This document shows positions 11,176 to 20,136 of a DNA stretch of 39,905 bases, piece by piece. The number at the start of each line of letters is the position of its first letter. Position 1 is the first letter of the stretch. The notes under the pieces are model-generated. The model was not told where the DNA came from and made no database searches. It worked only from the letters and a program-made list of their open reading frames with translations. The DNA comes from Nemertoderma westbladi (lineage: Eukaryota > Xenacoelomorpha > Nemertodermatida > Nemertodermatidae): the NCBI GenBank assembly GCA_032718475.1, contig JAUCBJ010005780.1:1-39905 (forward strand), given 5' to 3'. The translations under genes and the position numbers were made by a program.

Positions 11176-12681
11176 CAGGGTGACATTCCCCCATTACAAT
11201 ATCAACAATACACTCAAACAGAAATAAGAACATCGAACCCCCTGGACGAGAACAGATCTTGCGACACGGAAATATGGAGGGGGCCGTTACCCCCAATGGT
11301 ATATCCGATGCAATGAAGAGCAACAGACAGGACGGGCGGACCACACCCAACGGGAGAATCTGTACAGCATCCTTCGAACCCATTGGAAGCACAGGCAATG
11401 GGAATGGCTACATTAATCGATGCACTTAAGACCAGGATCGAGCTACCACCCGTGGAGCCATTTAAATTCGACGGAAGTAGGCCGGAAGAATACCTGCAAT
11501 TTCGGCGCATGTACAGCAATGAGATATTAACCAAGAACCTGATGCAGGCGGAGTGCCTAAAATATCTACAGGTATATACAGGAGGCCCAGCGTACGACAT
11601 CGTGAGGCAGTATCAGGGCATCGAGGGTGGCTTCACGACAGCATGGCGGGCCCTAGACAGGGAATACGGGCACCCGGCCAAGATCATCCGGCAGACCCTG
11701 AGGGGTATAACATCGGGTGGCCTACAGGATAACCCCGTTAGCATAAAGACGTTTGCGAACAAAGTCGAGAAGGCGCTAATCGTGTTGAAGACGCTAGACG
11801 CGCCATACGAACTCAACGCATCTAATAACATCACCACGATAGCACAGGCACTGCCGATCTGGCTGCGCAATAAGTGGAGAAAGATCGCTTTCTCCACCCG
11901 AGAGAAGAAGGGTGCGGAACCGGGCCTAGAAGAAATGTCGAGCTTCCTCAACTACGAAGCCGAATTAATCACGGACCCAGTCTACAGCGAGGATAGTCTG
12001 GGGAAGGCGCCGAGGGCCGAATACAACATGCCGAAACCAGAGCATAACGCGGCAAATGCGTTGCCAAAATTAAGACAATCCCTGCCATACGCGGCGACAC
12101 AGGGGACTGCAAGTCCACAGATAGCTGGAAGTGGGGCCAGACTGTGGCACGAACAGGGACAAAATAACAACATGAACAAATATAACCCCAACACACCCAG
12201 TAGGCCAAATAACCAAAACACTAAGCCGGCAGATGTAAACCTACGCGCAATACGTGTAGGGTTATATAGGGAACGCTACAACCCAGAATATAAATGTCAA
12301 TTACATAAAGACAGAACCCATAAGACCATGGACTGTAAGCATTGGCAAGCGTTACCCGAACAGGATCGGAAGGCCTATGCGGATAAGAATGGAATTTGTC
12401 ACCGATGTGTGATAGGGGGACACAAGGTTGAGGAGTGTAAAGAAACACCAATTAAGTTCGGTCAAGGCAAAGGGCAGACAATGGCGACAAGCACTGTAGG
12501 GGCGAAGAAGAGAGGAACGGTGCTACTCGGGGTAGTACCAGTGAGGGTGATCGGAGAAGGCGATCGATCGGTAACCACGCTGATGCTGGTCGACAGCGGA
12601 GCAGCCTTCACATTGGTCGAGAATTGGGTGGCCGAAGAGATAGGACTAAAGACGAGGCGAGGCCAAGTAGGATGGCGGTAA
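11176..12681 (+). pseudogene. BEL/Pao gag and protease N-terminal part (copy 1)
   Basis: Frame 1 is protein-like from the end of the G run, with one TGA at 11314-11316. The long open part runs from about 11317 to 12681, and the first ATG is at 11398. The segment from VEPFKFDGSRPEEYLQF to WRALDREYGHP is the DUF1759-type gag region of BEL/Pao elements. A first Cys/His cluster (about 12295-12335) precedes a classic CX2CX4HX4C zinc knuckle (about 12397-12438). The pepsin-type protease follows, with LVDSGAAFTLV; the catalytic Asp is encoded at 12592-12594. The frame breaks near 12670, inside the protease, where the next frame takes over. Confidence 0.85.
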
Positions 12682-13331
12682 CAACCATCTCCAGCAAAGA
12701 TGAGGTCCTGGAGATGAGGACGGGACGGTACGGGATAGCAGCGGGATGTGATTATGGGGAGACGATCGACCCCATCCAGGTGATAGAATCGATAAATATC
12801 AACGCCAGGCGACCAACCAACATCGAGGTCGAACAATATAGATTCCTGGACAGTATCGATTTCTCAATACCAGAGGTGGACGTTAGGAAGGTATCCATTA
12901 TAGTAGGAATGGACTGCCTGACGGCCCACGAGAGAATGCAGATGGTCTTTGGCAAAGACTAACAGCGTGACCCGGTGGCAATTTTAACACCATTCGGGTG
13001 GACGCTAAGCGGCCCAATTAGAACCAAGATCCCGTTTAGGATGTCGGAGACATCAGGGTGCATGTTCGCGGGAACTATGAGGGAGATGGAAGATGAAGGA
13101 GCGGAGGAGCAGCTCAGGGGACTACTCAGACAGGACTTTGAGGGATTGAAAGAGACCGGGGTCGGAACCTCGGTAGAAGATAAACAGGCAATACAAAGTG
13201 TGAAGGAGTCGATGAGATGTGAGGAGGGATGGTACACCATAGGCATGGTGTGGAAACAGCTGAAACTACCGTTGCCTGACAACAAGAGGATGGTACTCAC
13301 AAGGCTTCGCAAACTGACGATAAGACGATAA
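12669..13331 (+). pseudogene. Protease C-terminal region and RT linker (copy 1)
   Basis: Frame 0 continues the protease region: RMAVTT, GCDYGETIDPIQVIESININ, then IVGMDCLTAHERM, PFGWTLSGPI and SGCMFAGTMREMEDEGAEEQ. These match copy 2 (35152-35580) closely. A TAA at 12960-12962 interrupts the frame. The last part (RGLLRQDFEGLKETGV, KESMRCEEGWYTIGMVWK) is the linker leading into RT in BEL/Pao polyproteins. The frame changes again around 13300-13315. Together with the next two entries this made one polyprotein in the ancestor. Confidence 0.8.
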
Positions 13332-14425
13332 GGAAGTATGTCGAGAAAGGATGGGCCGTGGAGTTACCGGTCGACGAACCGAACACGGACAGGACCTATC
13401 ACCTGCCACTTCACATGGCTCTAGATCCGAAGAAAGGTAAATTGCGGATGGTAGTCGGCGCATCGGCTAAGACCAATGGCAAGTGCTTAAACGATTATCT
13501 GCTGGAGGGTCCCAATATCTATAACTCAGGAATCGAGGTCCTGCTGAGATTCAGAAACGGGAGGCACGCCTTCACCTGCGACATCGAAGGCATGTTTAAC
13601 CAAGTCCGTTTGACGGAGGAGGATAGTGACAGCCAGCGCTTCCTATGGTACAACGGCGACGAGGAACCGTCGACAATACCGATGTACAAGATGGTGGTGC
13701 AGAATATGGGGGCCAAGTCGTCCTCATTTACGACGACTGTGGCTGTAAGGGATACAGTAGAGGGGAAAGAGGAGGAATATAGCGCCAAAGCCGTCGATAT
13801 GATTCGACGCGGCTTCTATGTAGACGACGGAATGGAGTCTAGAAACACGGTTAAAGAACTACTGGATACAGGGCGCGAGGTTCGCGACATCCTGAAGGGA
13901 TCCGGGTTTAACCTGACCAAATTCCAATCCAGCTCAGAAGAGTTTATGAAAGCCATAGAGAACAGACGGCCAGAGTCGACCATGGATAACCCCACAACAG
14001 CCAAGGGACAGGACATGGCAAACAAAAGAGTAGAGTCCCAGCAGAAGGCACTAGGGATCGTGTGGAACCGAGAGACAGACGAGTTCAAGCATCAGCTGAA
14101 CCAGGAGGGCGCGGACATCCACACAAAGAGGGGCTATGTATCGTACATAGCAAGGATATACGATCCCCTAGGCCTAGCATCCCCACTATTAGTGATACTT
14201 AAGAAAGTATATAAGTTAAAGGACGAGTGGGATACAGAGGTCCCGGAAGAAATCAGCAAGCAGTGGAGTAAGTGGACGGGGAGTTCAGAACAGATGGGGA
14301 TGTACAGCATGCCACGTGTGTATTTCCCGGATGGGGACATGACGGATCTGGATCTACACATGTTCTCCGGAAGCATACGGAGCAGCACTCTACCTAGTAC
14401 AACGAAAGGGGGCTCATAAGCCCAG
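13314..14425 (+). pseudogene. Pao-type reverse transcriptase, into RNase H (copy 1)
   Basis: Frame 2 begins near 13314 and carries the RT: LPLHMALDPKKGKLRMVV, CLNDYLLEGPNIYNSG, AFTCDIEGMFNQVRL (first catalytic Asp), RFLWY and the active-site box FYVDDGMES at about 13814-13840. NLTKFQSSS and the Pao-specific connection (ALGIVWNRETDEF, VSYIARIYDPLGLASPLL) follow. RNase H begins at DLDLHMFSGS. The Asp normally found after MFS is missing, and the frame is lost within about 50 residues, near 14380-14425. RT itself looks uninterrupted over about 330 codons. Confidence 0.9.
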
Positions 14426-16028
14426 ACTTGCATTCAGCAAAGCAAAGTCGACGCTGCCAGATTCAGCATCGGTCCCGAAACTTGAGTTGACAGCTGCAAG
14501 ATTAGGAGTAAGGGCCACAGCCTACTTGATGGATACTATTCCCAACATAGTGGAAACACACTACTGGACGGACTCCATGGTAGTGCTTGGATGGTTGCAC
14601 AACGAGAAGACGAGATACCCTATATTCGTCGCAAATAGGGTGGACGGAATAAGGGCGACGACAGAATTGGAAAGGTGGCACTACTGCCCAACGGACGAGA
14701 ACCCAGCGGACTTGTTATCGAGGGGCGTGGCACACCACACTTTCTTGAAGAAGGAAGTATTGTGGCAGCATGGGCCACAATTCCTGAACGATAAGACGGC
14801 CTGGCCACCGATGAAGAAGGTGGACCCGGGCTCAGAGGAAGTAGCACTAGAGGAAGAGGGAGGAGACTCAGAAGGTGAAGAGATATATAGTCAGATGGCG
14901 AGGGAAATCAGGGAGGTGCAACCAAAATCGGAAGAACCATGCGATAACCTGACGGATAAACTCATCAGCTACAGTTCAAGTTGGTACAAGACCAAGAAGT
15001 TGGTAGCATACTGGAGAGCCTTTGGGGATTTCCTCAAGGGAGTCGGCAAAGACACCAAGAGGAAACCAAACATCGATCTGGAGGGAGCGGCCAAGGCTGT
15101 GATTCGGTACGAACAGAAAAGGTACTACGGCGACGAAGTGGGGCGCGTGAGTAAACAACAACATATTCATCGGGACAGCAAGCTCATCACGCTGTCGCCA
15201 CAACTCAATGACGATGGGATCCTAGTAATGAACTCTAGAGTGCTAAATAACAACAGCCTCATTATTCCACCCAAACCCATCATCATCCCAAATAGATCGC
15301 CGATAGTCCACCAGATCATTTGGGACTCCCACAAGTCGATATTGCACGGGGGCACCAACCAGACCCTCATGGAGATACGGAGGACCTTCTGGGTCACACA
15401 GCTAAGAAAGAAGGTGAAGGCAGTAGTGGGGCAGTGCCAGACCTGCCGAAGGATGAGGAAGGAGCGGGCCGTACAGGAGATGGTGCCATTACCGGCCAGC
15501 AGGGTGAGACAGCACGACCCGCCATTCACGCATTGCGGTGTAGATATGTTCGGGCCGATAAAGATTAGGGTGATGCGGCACACGGAGAAGCGCTACGGCA
15601 TTATCTTCGTATGTAACAACATGAGGGCGGTAGGAATAGAACTCGCCCAAGACGCAACCGCATCGGCATTCATCAATGCCCTAGAGAGGTTCAGAGACCA
15701 CAAAGGTGGGACGATCGCAGTGATATACTCCGATAATGGAACCAACTTTGTGGGGGCGGAGAACGAGCTGGCAGAGGCCTTGGACATCCTGGAAGGAGAG
15801 GAAGTCAGGGCAGCCATGAGGAGACGACAGGTGAAGTGGGAAAGGAGGACGCCGTATGCTCCGCATACTTTAGGATGCGTCGAGAGACTCGTGGGTAGTT
15901 CCAAGCGTCTGATGACGAAGTTGATGAACACCCACATGGTGACAGAAGATGTGCTAAGGACGGTGTTGACTAAGTGCGAGGGTATCATTAATAGCTATAC
16001 CCAGAAAATCACGACCCAGAATCACTAG
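14426..16028 (+). pseudogene. RNase H C-terminal part and integrase (copy 1)
   Basis: Frame 0 resumes with RLAFSKAKS, PKLELTAARLG, HYWTDSMVVLGWL and ENPADLLSRG, all RNase H hallmarks of BEL/Pao. A spacer rich in Glu follows, then the integrase zinc-binding domain (DSHKSILHGG and GQCQTCRRM). The catalytic core is CGVDMFGP (Asp at 15543-15545), YSDNGTNFVG (Asp at 15732-15734) and GCVERLVGSSK (Glu at 15882-15884). All three DDE residues are present. The reading breaks at the TAG at 16026-16028; the DUF5641-like domain continues in another frame immediately after. Confidence 0.9.
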
Positions 16029-16030
16029 AT

Positions 16031-16435
16031 GTGCTGACTCCCAGTCACTTTCTAATGGAGAGGCCGGCGACCATCGACATGCGGGGTGTAGACCCAGATG
16101 ACATACATTCCCGACAGAGTTGGAAAGTCGCTAAGGTGATAAGTGCAGAGTACTGGAGGAGGTGGGTCGAGGAATACCTACCCACACTTCATAGGAGGAG
16201 CAAGTGGATAAATACCACTAGAGAGCTAAAGAAGGGTGATTTGGTGATCGTCACGGACGACACCATCATCAACAATCAGTGGAGGCTAGCAAGAATAGTA
16301 GACACTTACTCCAACGAGGACGGAAGAGTCCGATCGGTGGAAGTGCGGATAGGTGGTAAGATAGGAGCGAAAGATTGGAAGACCTACAGGAGGGCTGTAG
16401 GGAAGTGTTGCCTACTAGAGGGCGCACCTTAGTGT
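16031..16435 (+). pseudogene. DUF5641-like C-terminal domain of BEL/Pao polyprotein (copy 1)
   Basis: LTPSHFLMERP opens this segment, as is usual after BEL/Pao integrases. It continues with YWRRWVEEYLPTLHRRSKW, LKKGDLVIVTDD, WRLARIVDTYSNEDGRVRSVEVR and a final KTYRRAV, the typical DUF5641 arrangement. It was fused to integrase; the present separation is a frameshift of one or two bases around 16020-16030. The stop at 16433-16435 is probably the natural end of pol. Confidence 0.85.
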
Positions 16436-16499
16436 TTAGTCATCCAAATGTTGGACTGAGGGGGGTGGGATTGAGGGCGAGACGCCCTTCCCCTTGCCC

Positions 16500-16705
16500 G
16501 CCCGGATAAATAAAATAATAGAAAGAAAGTTAGAGAGGAGAAAGTCAGAAAGTGATAGTAGTTGTAGGTAGTATGTAGCACTAAGTAGTAGATAGAAAGT
16601 TAGCAGAAGTTAGTTGTAGTTAGAAAGTTGGTAGTAGATAGAAAGTTAGCAGAAGTTAGTTTTAGTTAGAAAGTTAGTAATAGCTAGAAAGTTGATAGAA
16701 GTTAG
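16500..16705 (+). repeat. Degenerate tagaaagttag repeats in the element 3' region
   Basis: Irregular repetition of motifs such as agaaagttagcagaagttag and gtagttagaaagttggtag, purine-rich and non-coding. It lies between the pol stop and the regular 74-bp repeats. Confidence 0.7.
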
Positions 16706-16930
16706 TACCGGGAGAGGTAGAAGTTAGAGATCAGGGAGTGTGGTATAGAGACATACCACGGGAGTAAGAGGGTACATAGTACCAGGAGAGGGAGAAGTTA
16801 GAGATCAGGGAGTGTGGTATAGAGACATACCACGGGAGTAAGAGGGTACATAGTACCGGGAGAGTTAGAAGTTAGAGATCAGGGAGTGTGGTATAGAGAC
16901 ATACCACGAGGGTAGTAGGAGGGTACATAG
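16706..16930 (+). repeat. 74-bp tandem repeat x3, each with a hairpin
   Basis: Units start at 16706, 16780 and 16854 (taccggg or taccagg); the third is 77 bp. Each includes gtggtat, agagac, ataccac, a perfect 7-bp inverted repeat with a 6-nt loop. The units differ at only a few bases, so the expansion is recent relative to the pol decay. Confidence 0.9.
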
Positions 16931-17156
16931 TACCGTTAGAGAGTTAGTAGAGTCGGAGACTTAGTAGAGTTAGAGAGTTAATAGAGTTAGTAGTAAGAGA
17001 GTTACATGGTAAGTAGTAAGTAAGAAGTAAGTAGAGGGGTAGGTACAAAATGATAGCACAGAATAGGGGCAAATGTGGACAAAACAAAAAAATCAAAATT
17101 AAAAATTAAAGAATATCAGGACCCCCTCCAAACTACAGAAGAGCCTTCAACTCAAG

Positions 17157-17348
17157 ATGGCCTTCGGAGGTCTGGTAGACCACCCGGGGCTTAAGGACGA
17201 GTCGGTGTACTACAACAACCGGCATCTAGTAGACAGGGAGGTGGATACACCATATCAGAGGTGGGAGAAGTTGGAAGTTGGAAGCTGTACCATAGTCAAG
17301 CACAACCCTTTTCCAATTAGCTACTGGGACTGGGGATTAATTGACTAG
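17157..17348 (+). CDS. Possible 63-aa accessory ORF downstream of pol
   Basis: An ATG in good context (caagATGgcc) opens 63 codons beginning MAFGGLVDHPGLKDESVYYN and ending with the aromatic-rich SYWDWGLID. It lies between pol and the 3' LTR, where env-like or accessory ORFs sit in some LTR elements. There is no signal peptide, membrane segment or Cys pattern. Copy 2 is truncated before this point, so conservation cannot be tested. It may be a chance ORF. Confidence 0.25.
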   Translation: MAFGGLVDHPGLKDESVYYNNRHLVDREVDTPYQRWEKLEVGSCTIVKHNPFPISYWDWGLID

Positions 17349-17588
17349 GGCAACAGGATGGGACTTAGACGGCTCCCACTAACATGATGCGCACATATGT
17401 GGGGCCCAATAAGTGTGTAGGGGATGAAAGTGAGAATGAGAATCGGGGGGGGGGGGGGGGGAATGGAGGGAGGTTTGACAGGATAAGGGAAAGTGAGAGA
17501 GTGCGATTCGGGTGTGGGGCGGGGAGTGAGTAAGATAGAGTAGAGTGGAGTTGAAGTGAAGTTAACTTAGTGTGAGAGGAGTTTTTAA
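17349..17588. other. Non-coding element 3' region with G17 run
   Basis: Purine-rich sequence with a run of 17 G at 17445-17461. The minus-strand ORF at 17365-17739 is low-complexity Ser/Pro/Leu and is the complement of this purine tract, not a gene. Confidence 0.6.
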
Positions 17589-17850
17589 AATTGTGTGAGG
17601 AGTCCACAATTGTCTCAAACAGAGACGTCAGATGTCTTGGTGCAACATAGGTTGCGGTTGCACCAAGAGAGGGTAGTAATATCATACCCAGAGGGAGCGG
17701 CCTGGAAAGCCGACTCCAAGTAAGAGAACTCCACCCCACACCCGATAATAGATCGGGTTCCAGCGGAATTGAAGCGCACTCGAAGGTGATGCTATCTTCT
17801 CACCGGGAAGATAGCATGGGGGGGAGTATGAGCGGATTCAATTCCGCTCA
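17589..17850 (+). other. Train of perfect hairpins leading into the PPT and LTR
   Basis: Consecutive inverted repeats are visible. 17589-17595 pairs with 17605-17611 (aattgtg/cacaatt). 17612-17616 pairs with 17622-17626. 17635-17646 pairs with 17657-17668 (tcttggtgcaac/gttgcaccaaga, 12 bp). 17694-17701 pairs with 17709-17717 (one bulge). 17741-17746 pairs with 17752-17757 (cccgat/atcggg). 17762-17773 pairs with 17837-17848 (agcggaattgaa/ttcaattccgct), enclosing 17789-17798 with 17808-17817 (atgctatctt/aagatagcat). 17829-17836 pairs with 17843-17850 (tgagcgga/tccgctca), which competes with the preceding outer stem. In RNA this could form a compact structured 3' region; in DNA it could form cruciforms. 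Its role is unknown. Confidence 0.8.
17818..17826 (+). promoter_or_regulatory. Polypurine tract (plus-strand primer site)
   Basis: Seven G then AG (gggggggag) lies two bases before the inferred LTR start TG at 17829, and directly after the 3' arm of a perfect hairpin. This is the expected position of the PPT that primes plus-strand DNA synthesis. Confidence 0.65.
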
Positions 17851-18430
17851 CCACCCCATAAAGTTGGGAAACGGCGCCCTTTTCAGCAATATTGGGGATA
17901 CGAGATTAATTACACCTAATCTCGTATCACCCCCAATAACAGGACTACACATAGCCCCAAAGAGCCACACAAAGGGAGGTTAGAGGTCAAACTTCCCCGA
18001 GAGGGAAAGTAACAGCAGCGGGGGGGGGGAAGCACTCCCACAGAGGTGGGAGCCGAGAATTAGGTTATTATCCAAAAAGGGACAGGGAGGAGATCATTCG
18101 CTAGGTACCAAGGCCACAGTAGTGTAGGGACAACAATATATATTATCAGCATACCTTTTTACCGGTCAGTTATTCCAGTCATTAGTGCAGTTAGGTGACA
18201 ATTTCGTACCATCACCGCTGTCACCGTCATTACCGGTATTATCATTTTATCAGTATTAACAACCAATTCTGTTTTACTTGGGTCAACTGTGCTATCGTAT
18301 TTTATACCTCATTACCGTTAGTTTATATCAACATCAAAAGCGATAACAGCAACTAGTATCTTCTTTCACAACGAGCGGTGATGCGTAACGAAACAAACCG
18401 GTCGGGATCCCCTGATCCCGTCACAAACAC
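17829..18430 (+). repeat. 3' LTR of BEL/Pao copy 1
   Basis: The start is set by TG directly after the PPT and by similarity to copy 2's LTR: agcggattcaattccgctca followed by ccacccc here, against agcggatccaattcgctgca followed by ccaccc at 30549. Shared features downstream are a conserved hairpin, attaccggta, and a block near 18388-18413 (cggtcgggatcccct against cggtcaggattccct). The end is unclear: a CA at 18367-18368 or 18428-18429 would give 540-601 bp. Confidence 0.65.
17891..17937 (+). other. Long LTR hairpin, stem conserved by compensation in copy 2
   Basis: gatacgagatta (17897-17908) and taatctcgtatc (17917-17928) form a perfect 12-bp stem around an 8-nt loop, extended through a bulge by attggg/cccaat. 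At the equivalent place copy 2 has a 13-bp perfect stem of different sequence, also with an 8-nt loop (30616-30649). The position, about 70 bp into the LTR, is in U3. Confidence 0.85.
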
Positions 18431-18595
18431 GAACTTGTTACTACCAAATCACAGGTGAAATTACTGAACTTAGGAAAATTTATTCTGTACGCAAATAAAT
18501 TAACCCTATTAAACCCGGGGGGGGGGGGGGGGTCAATATGACCCCCCGTGGATTTTTTATTATAATTCTGAAATAAACACAGTTGGGAATCTGAA
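18431..18595. other. Flank with G16 run, no gene
   Basis: Sequence after the LTR end, including 16 G at 18517-18532. No coding or structural signal is seen beyond the homopolymer. Confidence 0.5.
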
Positions 18596-19975
18596 ATTTT
18601 ATGACTTTTCCTAAAAATCTATTGTCTTCCTAGTAGTGAAAACCGTTTTCAAAAATGCAAGTGTGTCTCCTTGGAGGACTCCCCATAATACTTCAAATGG
18701 TTCTGTGTCACCATCAACAAAAGATACAAATGTTGTCAAACCATCGTATACTGATCTGATTGCTGCATTAATTTTATCAGGAATCCCATATAATGAAAAT
18801 ATGCTGAACATAGGTGAGCGAGAGACTGAATCAAATGCCTTGGAGAAGTCAACAAAGATAACAGCCACTACTATCTACGATGCTGTCTTTCTTTTTTGAT
18901 AATTCTTCAATTATCCTTCTAAGAGCCAAAATGGGCTCCATGGTCCCACGACCTTTACGGAACCCATTCTGATTTCCAAGGAGCAGTCTCTCAATGGGAT
19001 CCCTGATGGGGTTAATAGAATTATATTGTATAGCTTTGCAGCAATCAAGATCAATGAGATTCCCCTAAAAGGACCATAAGGGTTAGGTTGCCCTTCTTGG
19101 GAACTGGCACCAACTTATTTGTTTTCATTTCTTGTGGGACTCTTGTTGGTCTGTACATGTCTACTATGATGTGATAGATGGCTTTAAACACTCGGGTATT
19201 TTAAAGACCTCAGGGGAAACTGGCACAATTGGTCTTAATGCTCTTTGCAGCAGCCTTCACTTCTGCAAAGGAGATATCACCAATGGGAATATCTGGGAGT
19301 ACAGACTCAGACATTTTTACTTCTATAAAGTTATCAGGCAATACCCTGTCATTATTGAGGAGCTTTTCAAAGTGGGCCTTCCAACCACTGAGGCGATTGG
19401 GTGGTGATTCTGCCTTAACCTTGGTGGTTGGTTGGCTTTTCCACCAAGTAAGCAAGTTGATCGATTTCCATGCCTGGGATGATTGCCTGCTGTCGTCAGC
19501 ATCATTGATGGTATCAACCTGTTGGTTTATTAGCTCCTGTAGATTTACAGAGTACTGCCTGTTCAGGGACCTAGATGCAGCCTTAACTGCATTCTTGGCC
19601 ACTGTAGTCTGTTGGGACTCTTTCTGCGCCTTATAGAGGTTATTTCGGCACATATGAATTTTGTAGTCATTAGCTTTTTCCTGTTTCGAAGGTATACAGG
19701 AACTGTTTCTGCAGCTGCTAACTTAACTGCTTCTGAGAAGGCAGTATAGCCCTCACAGTAATCTGTCACCTCAGAGGCAAGAACCTCATACCTGTTGCTC
19801 AGCTGTAGTGTGAAGCTGGATCTCACACTTGGCTGTTGCAACAGAGGATCAGTCATACCGCGGCAAGACAGATTTCGTTGTTCTGCTAGCACACAGACTA
19901 AGTCTTACCTTGGCCACAATAATGCAGTGATCACTATCAGTGACAATCGCTACCTAACTGGCAGAGCACGGGAAT
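18596..19975 (-). mobile_element. Decayed LINE: endonuclease tail, linker and RT
   Basis: Read on the minus strand. Near 19945 the APE endonuclease C-terminal signature SDHCIIVAKVRLSL is visible. The linker (19892-19563) has a LSNRYEVLASEV segment and the basic VYLRNRKK. The pre-RT region (19653-19210) has AWKSINLLT, LSGWKAHFEKLL and ISFAEVKAAAKSIKTN. RT block VIFVDFSKAFDSV with YGIPDKINAAI and GVLQGDTLA lies at 18868-18611. Frameshifts and stops separate these pieces, and RT after the GDTLA box (including the YxDD box) is not found, so the copy is 3' truncated relative to transcription and dead. The RT motifs fit the RTE/Nimb-like range; I cannot fix the clade. Confidence 0.85.
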
Positions 19976-20048
19976 AACGAACTTGTACTTTCCTTTGAGT
20001 GATTAGTTGGCCTAAATATGATCTCCCACTCCACAGCGAAATATTCAT

Positions 20049-20136
20049 CCGGTCTGGTAGCTCAGTACACTCAACCGGCTGATGATAACCAGAAGTTTGA
20101 AACCTATGTACCGGGTTCGAGCCCCAATAGGGCCGG
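20049..20136 (+). repeat. tRNA-like SINE head or tRNA pseudogene
   Basis: An 88-nt segment with tRNA features: A-box-like tggtagctcagt, a near-perfect B box gggttcgagcc at 20113-20123, and ends ccggtct (20049-20055) and gggccgg (20130-20136) that can pair over 7 positions with two G-T wobbles. The arms in between are imperfect and no CCA or clear anticodon stem is seen. This fits a tRNA-derived SINE promoter region better than a working tRNA. The following AT-rich sequence could be its body. Confidence 0.6.

Larger units (their letters stand above)
9364..18430 (+). mobile_element. BEL/Pao LTR retrotransposon, copy 1 (5' truncated, frameshifted)
   Basis: A long plus-strand element with the BEL/Pao domain order: gag with a DUF1759-like region and zinc knuckle, aspartic protease, Pao-type RT (A17 region), RNase H, zinc-binding integrase and a DUF5641-like C terminus. 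A PPT (17818-17826) and one 3' LTR follow. The 5' LTR and start are missing; the element begins abruptly at the satellite edge at a point inside the leader ORF of copy 2. At least five frame changes and several stops interrupt the polyprotein, so this copy should be inactive, unless some indels are sequence errors. The 3' end is uncertain within about 18370-18430. Confidence 0.9.

Noticed and set aside
10271-15988. Numerous minus-strand ORFs opposite copy 1
   Set aside because: They are shadows of the BEL/Pao coding strand or of G runs and show no independent motifs.
16440-16500. LTR start directly after pol (gaggggggtgggattgagg looked like a PPT)
   Set aside because: Copy 2's LTR start aligns with 17829, not with this point, and a better PPT sits just before 17829.
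17365-17739. 124-aa minus-strand ORF rich in Ser, Pro and Leu
   Set aside because: It is the complement of a purine-rich non-coding tract with a G run.
19229-19636. 135-aa plus-strand ORF
   Set aside because: It is antisense to the LINE pre-RT region, which has recognisable motifs on the minus strand.
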